A stretch of 64,000 bases of DNA from Aaosphaeria pasadenensis (taxonomy: Eukaryota > Ascomycota > Dothideomycetes > Pleosporales): the NCBI GenBank assembly GCA_022813625.1, contig JAKLMB010000010.1, positions 682,001 through 746,000 on the forward strand. Reading direction: 5' to 3'. Below, in pieces: positions 1 through 12,002 of the stretch. How positions within the stretch are numbered: the stretch's first letter is position 1; every line of letters begins with the position of its first letter. A program made the position numbers and the translations under genes. Below the pieces are notes generated by a model. It had not been told where the DNA came from and searched no databases. It saw only the letters and a program-made list of their open reading frames with translations.

Positions 1-1319
1 TCTTCTTCATGTCGCGTTGCATGAGCTTCAAGATGAAATCAACGATCCTACTTCCCCCATCTCCCACTCGAGTCGCGACATGCGTGCAAAGCTTGGACAT
101 ATCGTAAGGACATCCAAGCAAGACCTTGAAGAGTTAGAGCAGAAGTTGCAAGCGGATGGGTCTCAAGGAACTGCATTTACCGATGCATTCCGACATGCGG
201 TGCAAGATAGACTCAGTAGCCACTCAACTAAGCTAAACCTCCTACTAGACGAACTCCACAAAAGGTCGTCATTTCCGAACGACGCATTGCAGAATGTTCA
301 GAATCCGGCTCTTGGTCAGATAAGAGCCAAACTAGGTGTAATTCATCATGATATAATTACCGGCAAGAGAGATGCTTCGCTACTTACGAACCGGGAGAAC
401 TTCAATCATTTAGAGCAGGAGTTGGTTGATGATAATATTTCTTTGGCTGATGTTACGTCTAACCGTGACGCTATCGCCACATGGTTGCATGATGTTCATC
501 CTGAAACCGCTGGAGGAGAGGCTCCATCAATCCATAATGCCTCCTTGGTCAGTCCATCCAGTGTTTCCGTCTTCACTCAAAGGGAACCTGGTATGCCTCT
601 GAATACGGACATTAGCAGTTTGCGAGACACCACAATTTCGGTGGGTACGAACAGAGAGCATAGCGAGATAGCACCAGAGTCTTTACTCGAATATTCACAG
701 GCAGCTTCATCGGTACACACCCTTCGTCCACCCCAAGACACTCCTTCAGAAGCTACCATTAGAAACCACGAACACCAATCAACACAACTATCCCCTTCAG
801 TGTCGGATCAAGAGTCGCAGAAAAACAAGACGTCGCAGGTCACCGCATACCCATCGACTGCACCCACGGGTTACTACGCGTACCAAATGCAAGAGCTTCA
901 GGAACTCAACCTTCATGTGCGATACTCAAATCTGTCCAAGCAATATCTTGTCCCGAAATCAGTGCTACCATATTCCCAGAACTCGGCCATGACCGTGTTG
1001 ATTTACCCGATCTCGGAAGAAGATCGACAACAAGGCGGATCACATCGGATAACATACAAGAGGAAGGTAACGGAAACATTCTTCAATCCCGTGAAAGACG
1101 TGCAATATCGAAAGTGGCAGAAGGCATCAGTCGATGCGGAAATCAGTCCGGGCACTCCTATAGGAACAGTCTTGTCGTTTACGCAACAGGGGAATTGGAG
1201 CCACTGGGGGAAGAAGTACCGTGAACTTTGTGTCGTTATCTCTTCTGTGAGTACATCACATCATTGACCTCCCTGACTTCTCTGATGGTACTTCGTAGTT
1301 ACCTTCGACCACAAGATGA
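1..1319 (+). CDS. Unrecognised coiled-coil-like protein, 5'-partial
   Basis: The frame is open from the left edge of the window (codons in phase from base 2), so the true start lies upstream; the TTG at 17 is only an internal codon. The visible part is about 415 residues. The first 150 are charged and Leu/Gln/Glu-rich, consistent with coiled coil. Residues about 165-290 are Ser/Thr/Pro/Gln-rich and probably disordered. The last 125 or so are more compact and rich in aromatics (YYAYQMQEL, NWSHWGKKYRELCVV) and look like a folded domain that I do not recognise. A good GTGAGT donor at 1247 and a TAG acceptor ending at 1298, with a CTGAC branch site, suggest a 52-nt intron; splicing adds six codons and a stop ending at 1319. 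Without splicing the stop is at 1265-1267. The exact C-terminus is therefore uncertain. Confidence 0.7.
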
Positions 1320-1760
1320 ATACCTAAAGCCGGGACCGTTACGAAATCTTGGAAGACCGTGTGAGACAAGAGATTACATATTATGAGGCCATGAAATATA
1401 CCATCTTCAAGCAAGCTGCCTATGCAGCAACAGTTCATTTGGCTCTGCATCTACTCCGTAGAGAGTGACACTTACAATGTGAGGAGATTAATCTGTCAGG
1501 CACAGTGAATCTCATTTACCTACCAGATGAAGTGTTGTACTTCGACCTCTACTCAATTCAATCAAGCACAGTCAGTTTGTACGGGTCTCATAGCCCATCG
1601 TCAAACAGTCACTACTTGCAACTCCTCATCTGCTATTGCTCATATCCGATGAGACATCTAATTAATTATACACCTATCTTCTCGTACAAAATCATCTCCA
1701 TCGACATCTTCACACCGCCTATCTCCCCCATTTAAGACATGTCTCCACTGCCAATTTGTC

Positions 1761-1774
1761 TAAGACATGTCTTA
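1761..1774. repeat. 14-bp perfect palindrome with a partial upstream copy
   Basis: TAAGACATGTCTTA reads identically on both strands. A 12-base part of it also occurs at 1733-1744, 28 bases upstream. It lies about 450 bp downstream of the partial gene's stop. Function unknown; it could be a binding site for a dimeric factor or an RNA 3'-end structure. Confidence 0.5.
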
Positions 1775-4700
1775 TGAGAAGGAAACTCGCGAGATGCCAT
1801 GCTCTATGAAAGCACCACATGCGGAACCATGGGTCCTTGTACTCCCAGGAACAAAACCAGCTGCATGCATGCATGTACAGTACGTGTACATACATGTGCA
1901 GGACGCAGGACATGGGAGGACGAAGCAAGGCAGATCGTCTGGTTCACATAGAGCGTTAAACTAAGGGTGGAAGGTGCACTCTGTACCCCATAGACCATGA
2001 ATGTTGACGTGCTTAATATGAGGCTCAAGGGTTCGATATCAATCGAGTGCTCTCAATGGCATCATGGACTCCTTACCAAGAGTCTGGCACAGTACCTCCG
2101 TCAAGACTTGCGAAAATCGATTTTAATCAACTCCGCGCAACACAAAATTTCACTCGCCAACGCAATACAACGATACACACATGCACACATACGAGCAAGA
2201 CCTCACTCTTGTCTCACACTCACGCCATACCTCTCGCGAACACAAGCTACGACGACGCAACGCAACGCAACGCAAAGTAGCACAAAAGACACATCCACCA
2301 CAGGCCTCCCGTTCGCATCTACCCCCCGAAAACGCCTCCATCACGCTGCACCCGCACGGCAGCCACTACCGCAACGCAACACCACGCACGCTATTGGCTT
2401 TCGTGCGACCAGACAGGAGTAAGCGAAATAGTCGTACGTACTGCGTAGGTGGGAAGCGAGACACCATCGCGATTGTCCATATTGGAAATTTCCGCATTGC
2501 AAACGTTGCGGTTTGCTTGATGTCTGTCTCACTTTAACCTACACTACTCCGTCGTTTCTTCATAGACGCGGTAGGTACGAGTGGTTTGAAAGTCGTCGCG
2601 CGAGTATGTGTGTACGAGGGCGTCTAAGCGAGCATTCGTGCCGTACGTCCTTGAAACCGCCCTCGCAATGTCCGATAAGGACTTCTGCTTGAACGACCGC
2701 TTTTCCAGCGAACTATCTAATGCGACGATGAGACGTAAGGTGGTATCATCGTATCGATAACACAATATGTGTAAACGTATCACAACTGGTTCTGGACTAA
2801 CTACTGGAAGTGTTTAGGCGAATTGGTTGGTGTCGCTCGCGACCGTTATTGTGGTCAGCCAGCTAAGGACAATGTTCTACCACTCGTACTAAATGTCATC
2901 ACGTTCAAGCGAATGAATTCAAGGCCGGATATCAGGAAGATTCCACTGCGATTTGAATTCTCGCATTATGGCAATGCGCCATTCCACTCGTAAGACACAA
3001 TGTGTCTTTCTATGCTTCTCTTTGCAGTCTGTATGCTATCGCATTATCAAGACAAACGTCGTGAATGGCGGAGCAAAGCGAGGTCGGACCGACGATGCCT
3101 TGGACAACTGCATGATCATCTAGACTACGAGGGTAGGCGACGGATAGTAAAGAATCGAACGAATATGCGGAGTTCAATTGTGTCATCGGCTAACGATCAA
3201 TTTGCGCTCTTTTCCTACCTTCGAGTAAGCCACAGCAATACCAGAATCCTTACCTGCTGCTATGGCTACTTGCTTGGTCTTACTCTCAACATCTGCATTA
3301 GCAGTAACAGTCGGTAACATGCATGATAGGCGTTCTTCCAACGTCCTCCGGCCTCATCCGAATGCAATGATTTCGCCAATGTCACTGGATACAAGAATGC
3401 GCACAAAGCAAATCCTACGCCATTCTATCGAATTTGTAAAATGTATGATTCTAGTCCAGACACACTACACTCCTAGCGTAAGGCCAGGAATTCTACTTAG
3501 AAAATCCTACATCTCGCCGTAGCAACATGGAATATACCCAGTCGGAATGCATGAATACAACCCGCACAACCAATGGCACCACTCTGAATGTATTCCCCAC
3601 CGCAGCATCAGTAGTGAACAGAAAAAAACGTACTCAACAATCCAGACCATTTGTACAGCATACCGTACATTAGTCTAATCTGACCGACTGGTGCCACTCG
3701 ACTCGAGCTCCGCAGCCTACACTAATTGTAACTCGGCCTTACCATCGTGCATGCATTTGCCATTGCCCTACAGCAACTTGCAAGCAGTGCATACAGTCCG
3801 CCCTCACGCCTCTAGCGTCCACGCCAACCACGTCAGTCCCTCCTCCTCCCAAGCGCACCGCTCCGCGCGCCGGTCCTTTCGAGTTTCTGACGGTGGGAGG
3901 GCGAGAGAATCGCACTAGAAATTCTTCCCACGTTGTTCGCTTCGCCGACAAGCCAGAGGAAAAAAGGTACCGGTTCGATCGCTCAGGAACGGTACCGTAC
4001 TCTACTTCCCGTCCCCCAAGACATAGAGGGAGAACTGGAAGGCAATATTAGCCCGTCAGACATCGCACCCACGGTTCACCTTCCCATGACGATCCATTCT
4101 ATCCATCAACATCAATTTCACCAACGAATGAATTGGCGGGAATACATCCTGTTGCGTAGAAAAGCCCCGTCTCCCGCGGTGTATCCCGTCTCTCGTCTCA
4201 TCGTGTAGTCTCGAGTCTCGCCCCATGTGCAAGGGGAGCAAAATCGGTTGAATCGCACTATGATGCATGAATGCATGACGGTGGCTTGCTTTGCTCACAT
4301 CACCTTCTCTCACACACGGGAAACACGTAAGGTACGCCTCCACGCAGTCACGTTTTTCACTTTCCAGCTTTTTTTGCTTGCGGTCCCCACCTTTCGGAAG
4401 CAACGTGAAGGGTAGAGGGGAGAGGCAGGCATGCCAGGTTGCCTTGCCAGCGCACGCACAAGACGGTCCCCACTCAGACGCTCCGTCGCCGGCAAATAGG
4501 AATGAAATCGGCACGCATCGTGAATCCACAGCATGCATGCACAAAAATGCGCATAACCAACCAGATCATCCATTTTCGAAAAGAAAAATCCATTCTATGG
4601 ACCATTCTTGACTCACATCACAAAGAGAAAAGAAAAGTCAAAACCCCAAAAGCCGAGAACAGTTGAGAAAAAAAGCGCAGTGAGAAACAGACAAGAAAAA

Positions 4701-5591
4701 GTGGTTCTTTCTTCCCTGCTCTTTTTTCCACTTTGCGACTCTCAGCAAGTAAGAATGGAAGCAAAAGAAAGAACGAAAAATACATTTCGCGAACAATCAA
4801 TCGCACAATGCACACCCCATTTACCACCGTTGAAAAAATACCTAACAATCAATCAATCAAAAAGCACACTCAACAAGAAAACCCTTTCCTTTCTCCGTAG
4901 ATACTACCGTAGACAAAGATCCTTTCTCACTCGCCAACTGCCCTGTCATGCTCAGCGCAATTAGCCCAGTCCCGTCCAGTCCAGCCCAGCATCTCGGCTT
5001 CTCATCGGCGGTGCTCCTCCAACTCCCCTGCCCTGCCCTTCCCTTCCCTGCCCAGATCCCACCTCATCCTCCCCCCCAAGCAGCAAGGCACGCCTTCTAA
5101 GCCGGTAAACCGGTTATGTTCCTCGCACCCAAGTCGTTGGCTGGTCGGTTGTGTTGGCATGGCGAAAGCTGAACTTGGTTGGTACGAGTCCTCGTGCCTG
5201 TCGATCGTCATTCCGACAGCTTTTTCTCACCTCGCCCGCCGCCGTGCCAACCAGAAGTATTAACTACTCAAGGCGACATTATGGGTTAGTTAGTCACGGG
5301 TGATGATCAATTAACTATTGACGATGAAGAGAAAACAACCATGAGTCGTGAGGAGATGAGCGATTGAATTTACGAGTTTGCGAATCAAGTTATTCGACCG
5401 TTGGTTGGTTGGCTAGGTGGTTGGTCGTTTTAATTGGCTCATTTTACACGATGCTCCTACTTCTCCGTGTCCCTCTGGAGCTCTTGAGAGATCTGAATGT
5501 GCGCGCGCGTTTGATTCGCAGAGAAGGAAATGTCAAAGTAAAGTAACTTGAAATTGTTTGCCCCCTTTCGTGCGCGCGCAAATGAGAGAAT

Positions 5592-5609
5592 CTACCTACC
5601 TACCTACCT
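5592..5609. repeat. CTAC microsatellite
   Basis: Four and a half tandem copies of the tetramer CTAC in non-coding sequence. Confidence 0.8.
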
Positions 5610-6850
5610 CGACTATACAAGAAGAGTATGGAGTAGACGAACTAGGGTTGGTGATATTGAGGTTTGTCGCTTGTGTGGGGAAAGGGGGCAGAGGGAGGTC
5701 GGTTGGTTTTGAGTTTGGCTCGATCGTGTAAATTGTATGTGGTCTAGTTACAAGTTATAGCTGGTCTGTGGTCTTAATGCGCGGAGATTTGAGGTCGATT
5801 ATATTGTTAATCTTGGTGAATTGAAATGGGGTCACATGCACGACAGATTTCACAAAGCACAAGAGCGAGCAGGTTTGAGAACTATTTGTTGATTTCAGAT
5901 ATTCTTCTACAAGAGAAGTCGAAGTGCAGTGTTTGGTAAAAAAGCTTATTGAAAAAAGAAAAGGGGGTATCTCCAAACTCCAGCTCCACCAGAGAAATAT
6001 GTGTTTTGTAGTTGTGACTTGAGTGCCCTTGTCGACAGTTGGAAGAAGAGCTGTGTGTTCCTGCTCTTGCTTCTGAGCTATACTTGTCCAACGTTAAAAA
6101 CCGCCATTTTGGTTGTGTGTACTGAAAGAAAGGAGGTGGATAGATTCGGTGGGAAACTTTCCAAAATGCGCCTTGCTAGAGGAGATGATCCGGCCTCGCA
6201 AAGGTGGTAAAGTAGATTGCAGCAAACAGAACTGGGGATAATCGCATGACAACAGTGCAGGTTGTAGGATGGATTCTCATTTGCGCGCATCGCATCGCAC
6301 TGTTGGTTGGCTTCGTGCTGAACGATGGCAAACGAGCTTGCTTGAAGTACTGTGTACAGGAAAGGGCGAAATGCCAAAAGGGGGTTTCGAAGGAATAGAA
6401 ATTACAGAGGGTCATCGAACCCCTGGAATACAGCTATAGACTCGAGCGACAAGTGTGTGGGTGCGAAAAAGAAAGTAGGAGCATAGTAAAACCTCGGACA
6501 CCGCTTCATCAATCGTTCAACGTATGAGAAGGATTAAAATAGTAGTATCCGGTCGCGGTGTACTAAAAGTTGGATAGCATCCAAGTCGAAGCAGAGAAAA
6601 GAAGATGGGTAAAAGTTTGGGTAAAGTTGGGTAATCGATTGAAGGGTAAATGGTTGAACATGAATGACGTCCTCATGACACATGACTTGGAGAATTGACT
6701 CCATCGCTGCTGAACTTCAGCGCTCTTAGCTGAGCCTGTCGCTTCCGTTGAAAAGGTGTGGGTGGCTGAATCATAGACGAGCACCAGTCGATGATGCGAG
6801 AAGCAAGTACCAGGTCGCCGCGAGACTGGCGCCTAGCGAGAAGAACAATC

Positions 6851-7234
6851 CTATAGGGCCATGTATCCAACGCCAGCAGCGAGGACTGCGAGGAGGGCGT
6901 TGACGTTGAGCTGAGACGCAGCACCGGGGAAGTCCACGGGAGTGCTGGGAGAAGGAGAGGAGGTGATGGAGGGAGAGCCACCAGTGGGGTAGATGGCAGT
7001 GGTGCCGTTGGCAGAGTGGGAGGGGTAGCCAGTTCCAACGGGGTGAGTGGCAGAGATGGTAGAGGTGGAGTTGACGAGAGAAGCCGTGGGAGAGGTGGAG
7101 AGAGTCACGGTGTTGACGCGGTAGACAGTGGAGGTGATGTAGACGGTCTCATCGTAGGAGGTAGCGTCCTGAGCGTAAGCAAAGGCGAAGATGGCGGCGA
7201 AAAGGAAGACGAGGACCTGCTGGAAGGAGCGCAT
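6851..7234 (-). CDS. Small GPI-anchored Ser/Thr-rich cell-surface protein
   Basis: A single-exon 127-residue protein. Residues 1-21 form a signal peptide (hydrophobic LVFLFAAIFAFAYA ending in a likely AYA/Q cleavage site). The middle (about 25-105) is rich in Ser, Thr and Pro, with NST and NGT N-glycosylation sequons. The last 17 residues or so (VNALLAVLAAGVGYMAL) are hydrophobic and follow a small-residue stretch, as expected for a GPI-anchor attachment signal. The start has a favourable context (GTCAAGATGCG). It has no close neighbour: it is alone in more than 10 kb of gene-poor DNA. Fungal proteins of this layout are cell-wall or plasma-membrane surface proteins, but no enzymatic domain is visible and the specific role is unknown. 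The sequence upstream to about 7750 is pyrimidine-rich on the coding strand, as in fungal promoters and leaders. Confidence 0.8.
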   Translation of the reverse strand: MRSFQQVLVFLFAAIFAFAYAQDATSYDETVYITSTVYRVNTVTLSTSPTASLVNSTSTISATHPVGTGYPSHSANGTTAIYPTGGSPSITSSPSPSTPVDFPGAASQLNVNALLAVLAAGVGYMAL

Positions 7235-10200
7235 CTTGACTGTGGTTGTTCTGGAGTTGAACGGTTGGTGTGGTGTAGTGTAGTTGAGGCTGGAATGCGC
7301 CGAAGCTGTTTGTTGATATGCGACTGTTTACACGAGTCGCAAAGGGAACAGAGACCGAGATTGGCAATTGGAATTGATCCTGAAGATGGATTGTATGTTG
7401 TCTGAGAGCGACGAGTGGTGCGGTGAGGCTGATTGTCTTAGATGGGCTCGTTGGTTTGCGTTGTGCGCGTGGTTGTCTCGGGCGACGATAGTAGTGTTGA
7501 CTTGACGATGATATGACTGAGTTGCTAGGTAGCAATGTTGATGCGAACTGGCGATAGCTGTTGGAATAGAGAGAGTGATATGTTTGCGCGAGGGCAGGAC
7601 GACAAGCTTCAAGCCTGGGATATAAGTAAAGACTGACTGACGGTAAGGTCTTCGGATTGGGGTAAAAGAGAAACAAGAGTGGGTTTGAAGGAGGGAGCGA
7701 GTGGGTTTATGGGGGGAGAGGAGAGGAAGAGAGCGAGAGGCAGACGGAGGCAACATGGCAGGGCAAGACGATGGACGCTAGACAGGGGTGCTAGCTTGGC
7801 GCAATCTTAAAGGAAAAGGAACAAACGCACGGTCCATATCCAATCCTAAACTCCACCTCAACCCTTCAACCCTCCAACCCTCCTAAACCCAACATCATCA
7901 CGGCGCTAATTCTCTTCACCAAGTCCACCTCGTACTCTTCCCTCTAGCCTCTTAGTTGACCTTTTTACTCTGCTCTCTCTCGTAAATGTAATACCTCGTC
8001 TTACGAATAGAAACCATCTCTCGTCTCCTAGGCAAAGACCCTCACCCCCACCACCTCTCTCTTCTATTCACCCCCGGCTCCTCAACCAGTCCATACACTT
8101 AAACAGCCACACGAGGCAAACCGAGCTTCAGAGCCTTGTCCGCAGAGAGCCCGTCACCCAGTCCAGTCTACCCTACCTGCCCGCCTCCCGCCCTCATCAT
8201 CGCGCATATGATTTTAACCTCCTCTGCAGCGGCAGCATGTACAATCCCGTTCTTAGCCCTTCCGGAGATCGCTGTGCTTACCCTATGTCTGCCTGCCTAC
8301 AGCATCTGCCACCGCACCGTACCTGGCAGATGCGCATGTGTGCTTGTGGTGTGTGTGTATGCCTACGTGCGAAATCCTCCGACCGACAACCTGTCATCGC
8401 TCGGTCACGCGTGCGAGTAATTTCCTGTTCCTGAAAGATCAACACCAAGCTCATAATTATCGTGACATCTTACTCTCCCCCATTCGGTGCCCGGCGCAAA
8501 TGGTCAAACCTCACCTCGATAATTCCGTTTCACAGTTTTGTCCACAAACGTGTTACGCGAAGACAATCAGTGCAGTCACCACCGCCATGAGACTCGTGTG
8601 TCTAACCACTGAAACGGCGCCAACGAATCAGTGCGTTGTGCCTTTGGGTCCAGCGTCGTGCCAGCGTGCCAGCCAAACCATGCTGGCTCGCTGGCTCTCT
8701 ATCACTCCTTGTGTCCTCACCGGCTACTGTCTCCAAGGTGTGACGACAGCTCTCCGGACCTGAAATGAATTGGAATTGAGTTGCAGCTATCCATATGCGA
8801 TAATTGATCCTCACACCTTGATCCACCCCCAGCAATGGGACGTGGCACACGCCCTCAGCCGGCCCAGGGACCTACCCAGTATCTACATCACCGTTGCCGC
8901 GGCGGAACCAGAAACTGCCCATCTAGACAAACGAAAGTGACCCACCATATTGTTTGCACGACTGGTCCGACAAACGTGTTTCGTGTCTCACCATAGAGAA
9001 AGAAATGGCGAGAGTTCAGTTGGCGAACATCGACAACTGCACACATTCAATAATAGAGAGCGAGTTTTTGTTTGGAGACCTTGGCGTCAGACGAGACGCC
9101 CGTTGTTCCTGTGCTGTGCTATGGCCCCCTCTCAGCCACTCAACCACTCAATTCATCCTGATCCTAAATCTGGGTAGAGCAGGGGCGCCAATCGATGTAA
9201 TCATGTAACTCTTTCTATTCTATCTACCCAATGACCCTGGACCTTCCAAATCTCGCGGCTCACCCAGTCGCAGGCCCCCAAATTCGGCCACCAGGCTGAG
9301 CCAAGCAAGATCGACGTACAGGAAAAGGAACCCAATTATAACCACAGCTTGAGCTGCTAAGAATGGCGAAAGGATTCCAAGAGAAGGTGATATTGTTAAA
9401 TCAACGATGATTAAATCCTCATTCAGGTGACAAATTGCGCCAATATCTTCGCACTGCTGGATGAAAGGAATCCTGAAACGACATCCGTGCACGGCTTTGT
9501 GAGAGTACCAAACTTTCATCGAGAGCCCACCACTCCCGATCAGCCCGATCAGTCGTGCAGGTAGGATCTACGTCTATGCTCCACCATCGACGGACTAAGA
9601 AGGACTTTCAGGAAGTCTATTTGGACATCCTCGTTGTTTTGTTTGGCGACGGATTGAATGAAGTTGGAACAACTACTACGACTCGTGAAAAAGACAATGA
9701 TATTATTGGATTGAGCATCTAGACAAAGGACTTCTCCGCACCTTGCAGGGCTGTCGTGCTAACTAATTAGAACATTTCAAAACCCAACTTGACAAGCAAA
9801 TGCTTAGGTTACGTTTCTTGAGGTCATCTATTGTTGCAGTTCCAGCCTTGCGGGCATGATTGCGACCTGTCATGGCCCGAGAAGTAATAAGCTCGTCACC
9901 TCAAACGTCTTCGCACATAGGGAAAAGCCCTCACCTTCTAACAACAATGAAATAAGGCTCAACAACAAAGCCAGCAAAAGTACGCCATGTTTCAGGCATA
10001 CATTCGCGGTACAGACCAATGCAAACCGCATTTGTCCCTGAGACTTGGTGAAGAGTGACAACCGGCATTTGGCATCTAGACCTGCGCCTAGCCTTACGTA
10101 GATACTAGAAGACGAGAAATTTCTTAGAGGAATAAAGGGATTGATCTAGAGCATTGCTAGGAAGTGTTAGTCTCTAGAGAGGAGCAACCTTTGCAGATAA

Positions 10201-12002
10201 TATGACCACTGATTCAGTGCTTATATCCTTCTAGCATCAACATCTGCCCAGCATCCACATCCTCCTAGTTTCATATCCTCCCAGTACCAGAATCCTTCTA
10301 ATTATCAACCGTACATACAAATGCATACACAATCAAATAGTCTCCTAGGATAAGAGTGCCGGCAGAGCAATGTCGTAGCTCAACAGCAGACAATATACTA
10401 ACCTGAGATGCATCTTTCTTAAACTGTAAAAGTATTCCTTCTCTATGCTTAAACTAAGTAGACTAGAGATATCCTGCCTACACAGATTATCTTCACTTCA
10501 ACAGTTAAGAGGTATAATAATTCCCTACATATGCTCCTGTGTTTTCGTTTGATAGAGTGCCTATAGTATCGTACTTATCTACATCCTGCTCTCTTTTCCT
10601 CTTTTAACCTCTTTACAGAGGTACATGGATTCTGACTTCTGTCAATGTTGTCTTGCTCTACGTTCCTGTTGTAATTCTATTCAACCCCTTCCCTTTCCTT
10701 AAGAGAATATACAAGGAAGCAATGAATGAATAAATGGACCGTGTTTTTCTGAGCAAGAAGGCTGCGGGCTGGTTAGAAGAATCTTTTTCCTGAGACGATA
10801 TATGTTAGAGAGTTTGTAATGCTGCTGTCTTGTATGTATGTAGTGTTGTAGACAGATAGGGAGTATGTCTGTTTGCTGATTTTTGATTTTAAAGTTTAAA
10901 GTGCGCTGTTTTCTGCTTCCTGGTTACTGATTCCTATGTCCGGTTTTCAACTTTGTAGTTCTTGACTCTTGACTCTTGGTCCCTGGATGTGATTTAAAAT
11001 TGGATGTATACTTCCTGATTCCTAGTTTCTAATTCCTAGTTTCTGTTCTATATCTCTAGTCTGTTCCCTGATTCCTAAGTTTTTAATTTAATTTCTGTTT
11101 CCTATTCTAAGTTTCCTATTTTCAGCCTCCTATTTTCTACTTCTTATTTTCGGTTTTTTTAGTTTCATGTTTCTTGTTCTTAGTCCACCTACTTTGCTCC
11201 TACTTAATGCTGCAACTAAAACCTGAAAACTGAAAATTGAAAATGAAAAACAGTTATTAGTTCTAATTTACTAATTCCAAGTTTTCAGTTTCCTATTCCC
11301 TTTCCTATCCTTCTATTTCCCCTTAACCAAAAACAGGAAATAGGAAACTATTATCAGTTCTACATTACCAATTTCAAGTTTTTAGTGTGCTATTCTCACT
11401 TTCCTGTTTTCAGTTTTCAATTTCCACTCCTCAGTACCCTGTATCAAACCAGTCCCTGATTTCTAAATCTAGAAGACTGGCTTTACATTGTTAGGTTTGC
11501 ATTTCCACTTTCCAGTACCCTACCTCTAACCTCACATGTTTTCCATCTCCCGTACTGTGTGCCCTAACTTCTAGTTCCTGACTTCTCGTTCCTGCTTTCT
11601 GATTCCCGGTTCCTAGTTCCTGATTTCTTCCTCCCGAGTATCTGTATTGAGCAAGTGGAGTTGATATCAAGTGTGCGCGTAAGAAGGTATAGGGAAATGG
11701 ACATATATGCGTGCGTGTGTTATATCTACCGCGCGTGCTAATTTAGATGGACGACTTGAATTTTTCAATTTCTCTGGATATGTATGTGCATATGTAGTTC
11801 ACTCTGGCCGTTTCATCGTCAATCTTACTCTCCTTTCTTACTTCTTTACTGCCTTGATTGCTCAATTACACCCTACATACCCCCTTCCCCTTCCTTATCC
11901 CTTCCCACCCTCTACCACCCACATGAAAACAAAAATGAACGCTCTCAACCCCCTTAATCCCCTCCATTCCCTTACTCTCACCTCCCTTCACCTCCATCAA
12001 AT
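7235..12002. other. Gene-poor intergenic stretch with AT-rich repeat tract
   Basis: No supported gene. The first 500 bp or so are probably the leader and promoter of the minus-strand GPI-protein gene. From about 10.1 to 11.7 kb the DNA becomes AT-rich and built of degenerate short repeats (separate entry). The rest shows only short frames without coding character. Confidence 0.55.
10200..11660. repeat. Degenerate short-repeat tract
   Basis: Between about 10,210 and 10,320 a loose unit like ATATCCTCCTAG recurs four to five times. From about 10,900 to 11,660 variants of TTCCTAGTTTCT and TTCCTATTTTCAG recur dozens of times. Two patches (11,218-11,260 and 11,327-11,357) carry purine-rich, reverse-complement versions such as CTGAAAACTGAAAATTG and CAGGAAATAGGAAAC. 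The copies are too diverged to be a clean satellite. It may be an old, decayed minisatellite or transposon remnant; no open frame supports a transposase. Confidence 0.6.

Larger units (their letters stand above)
1320..6850. other. Gene-poor intergenic stretch
   Basis: No reading frame here has a convincing start, length or intron pattern. It holds simple repeats (a CAACG run near 2258-2275, a CTAC run at 5592-5609), a perfect 14-bp palindrome at 1761-1774 and an imperfect hairpin around 1873-1891. A short minus-strand frame at 2547-2783 is open for about 90 codons but starts only at GTG and resembles nothing I know. Confidence 0.5.

Noticed and set aside
2547..2783. 79-codon minus-strand frame with protein-like composition
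   Set aside because: It starts at GTG with only a TAA shortly upstream, has no splice signals linking it to another exon, and no recognisable motif.
4056..4544. 162-codon minus-strand frame
   Set aside because: Cys/His-rich composition with no motif, and equally long frames on the opposite strand; typical of random non-coding GC-mixed DNA.
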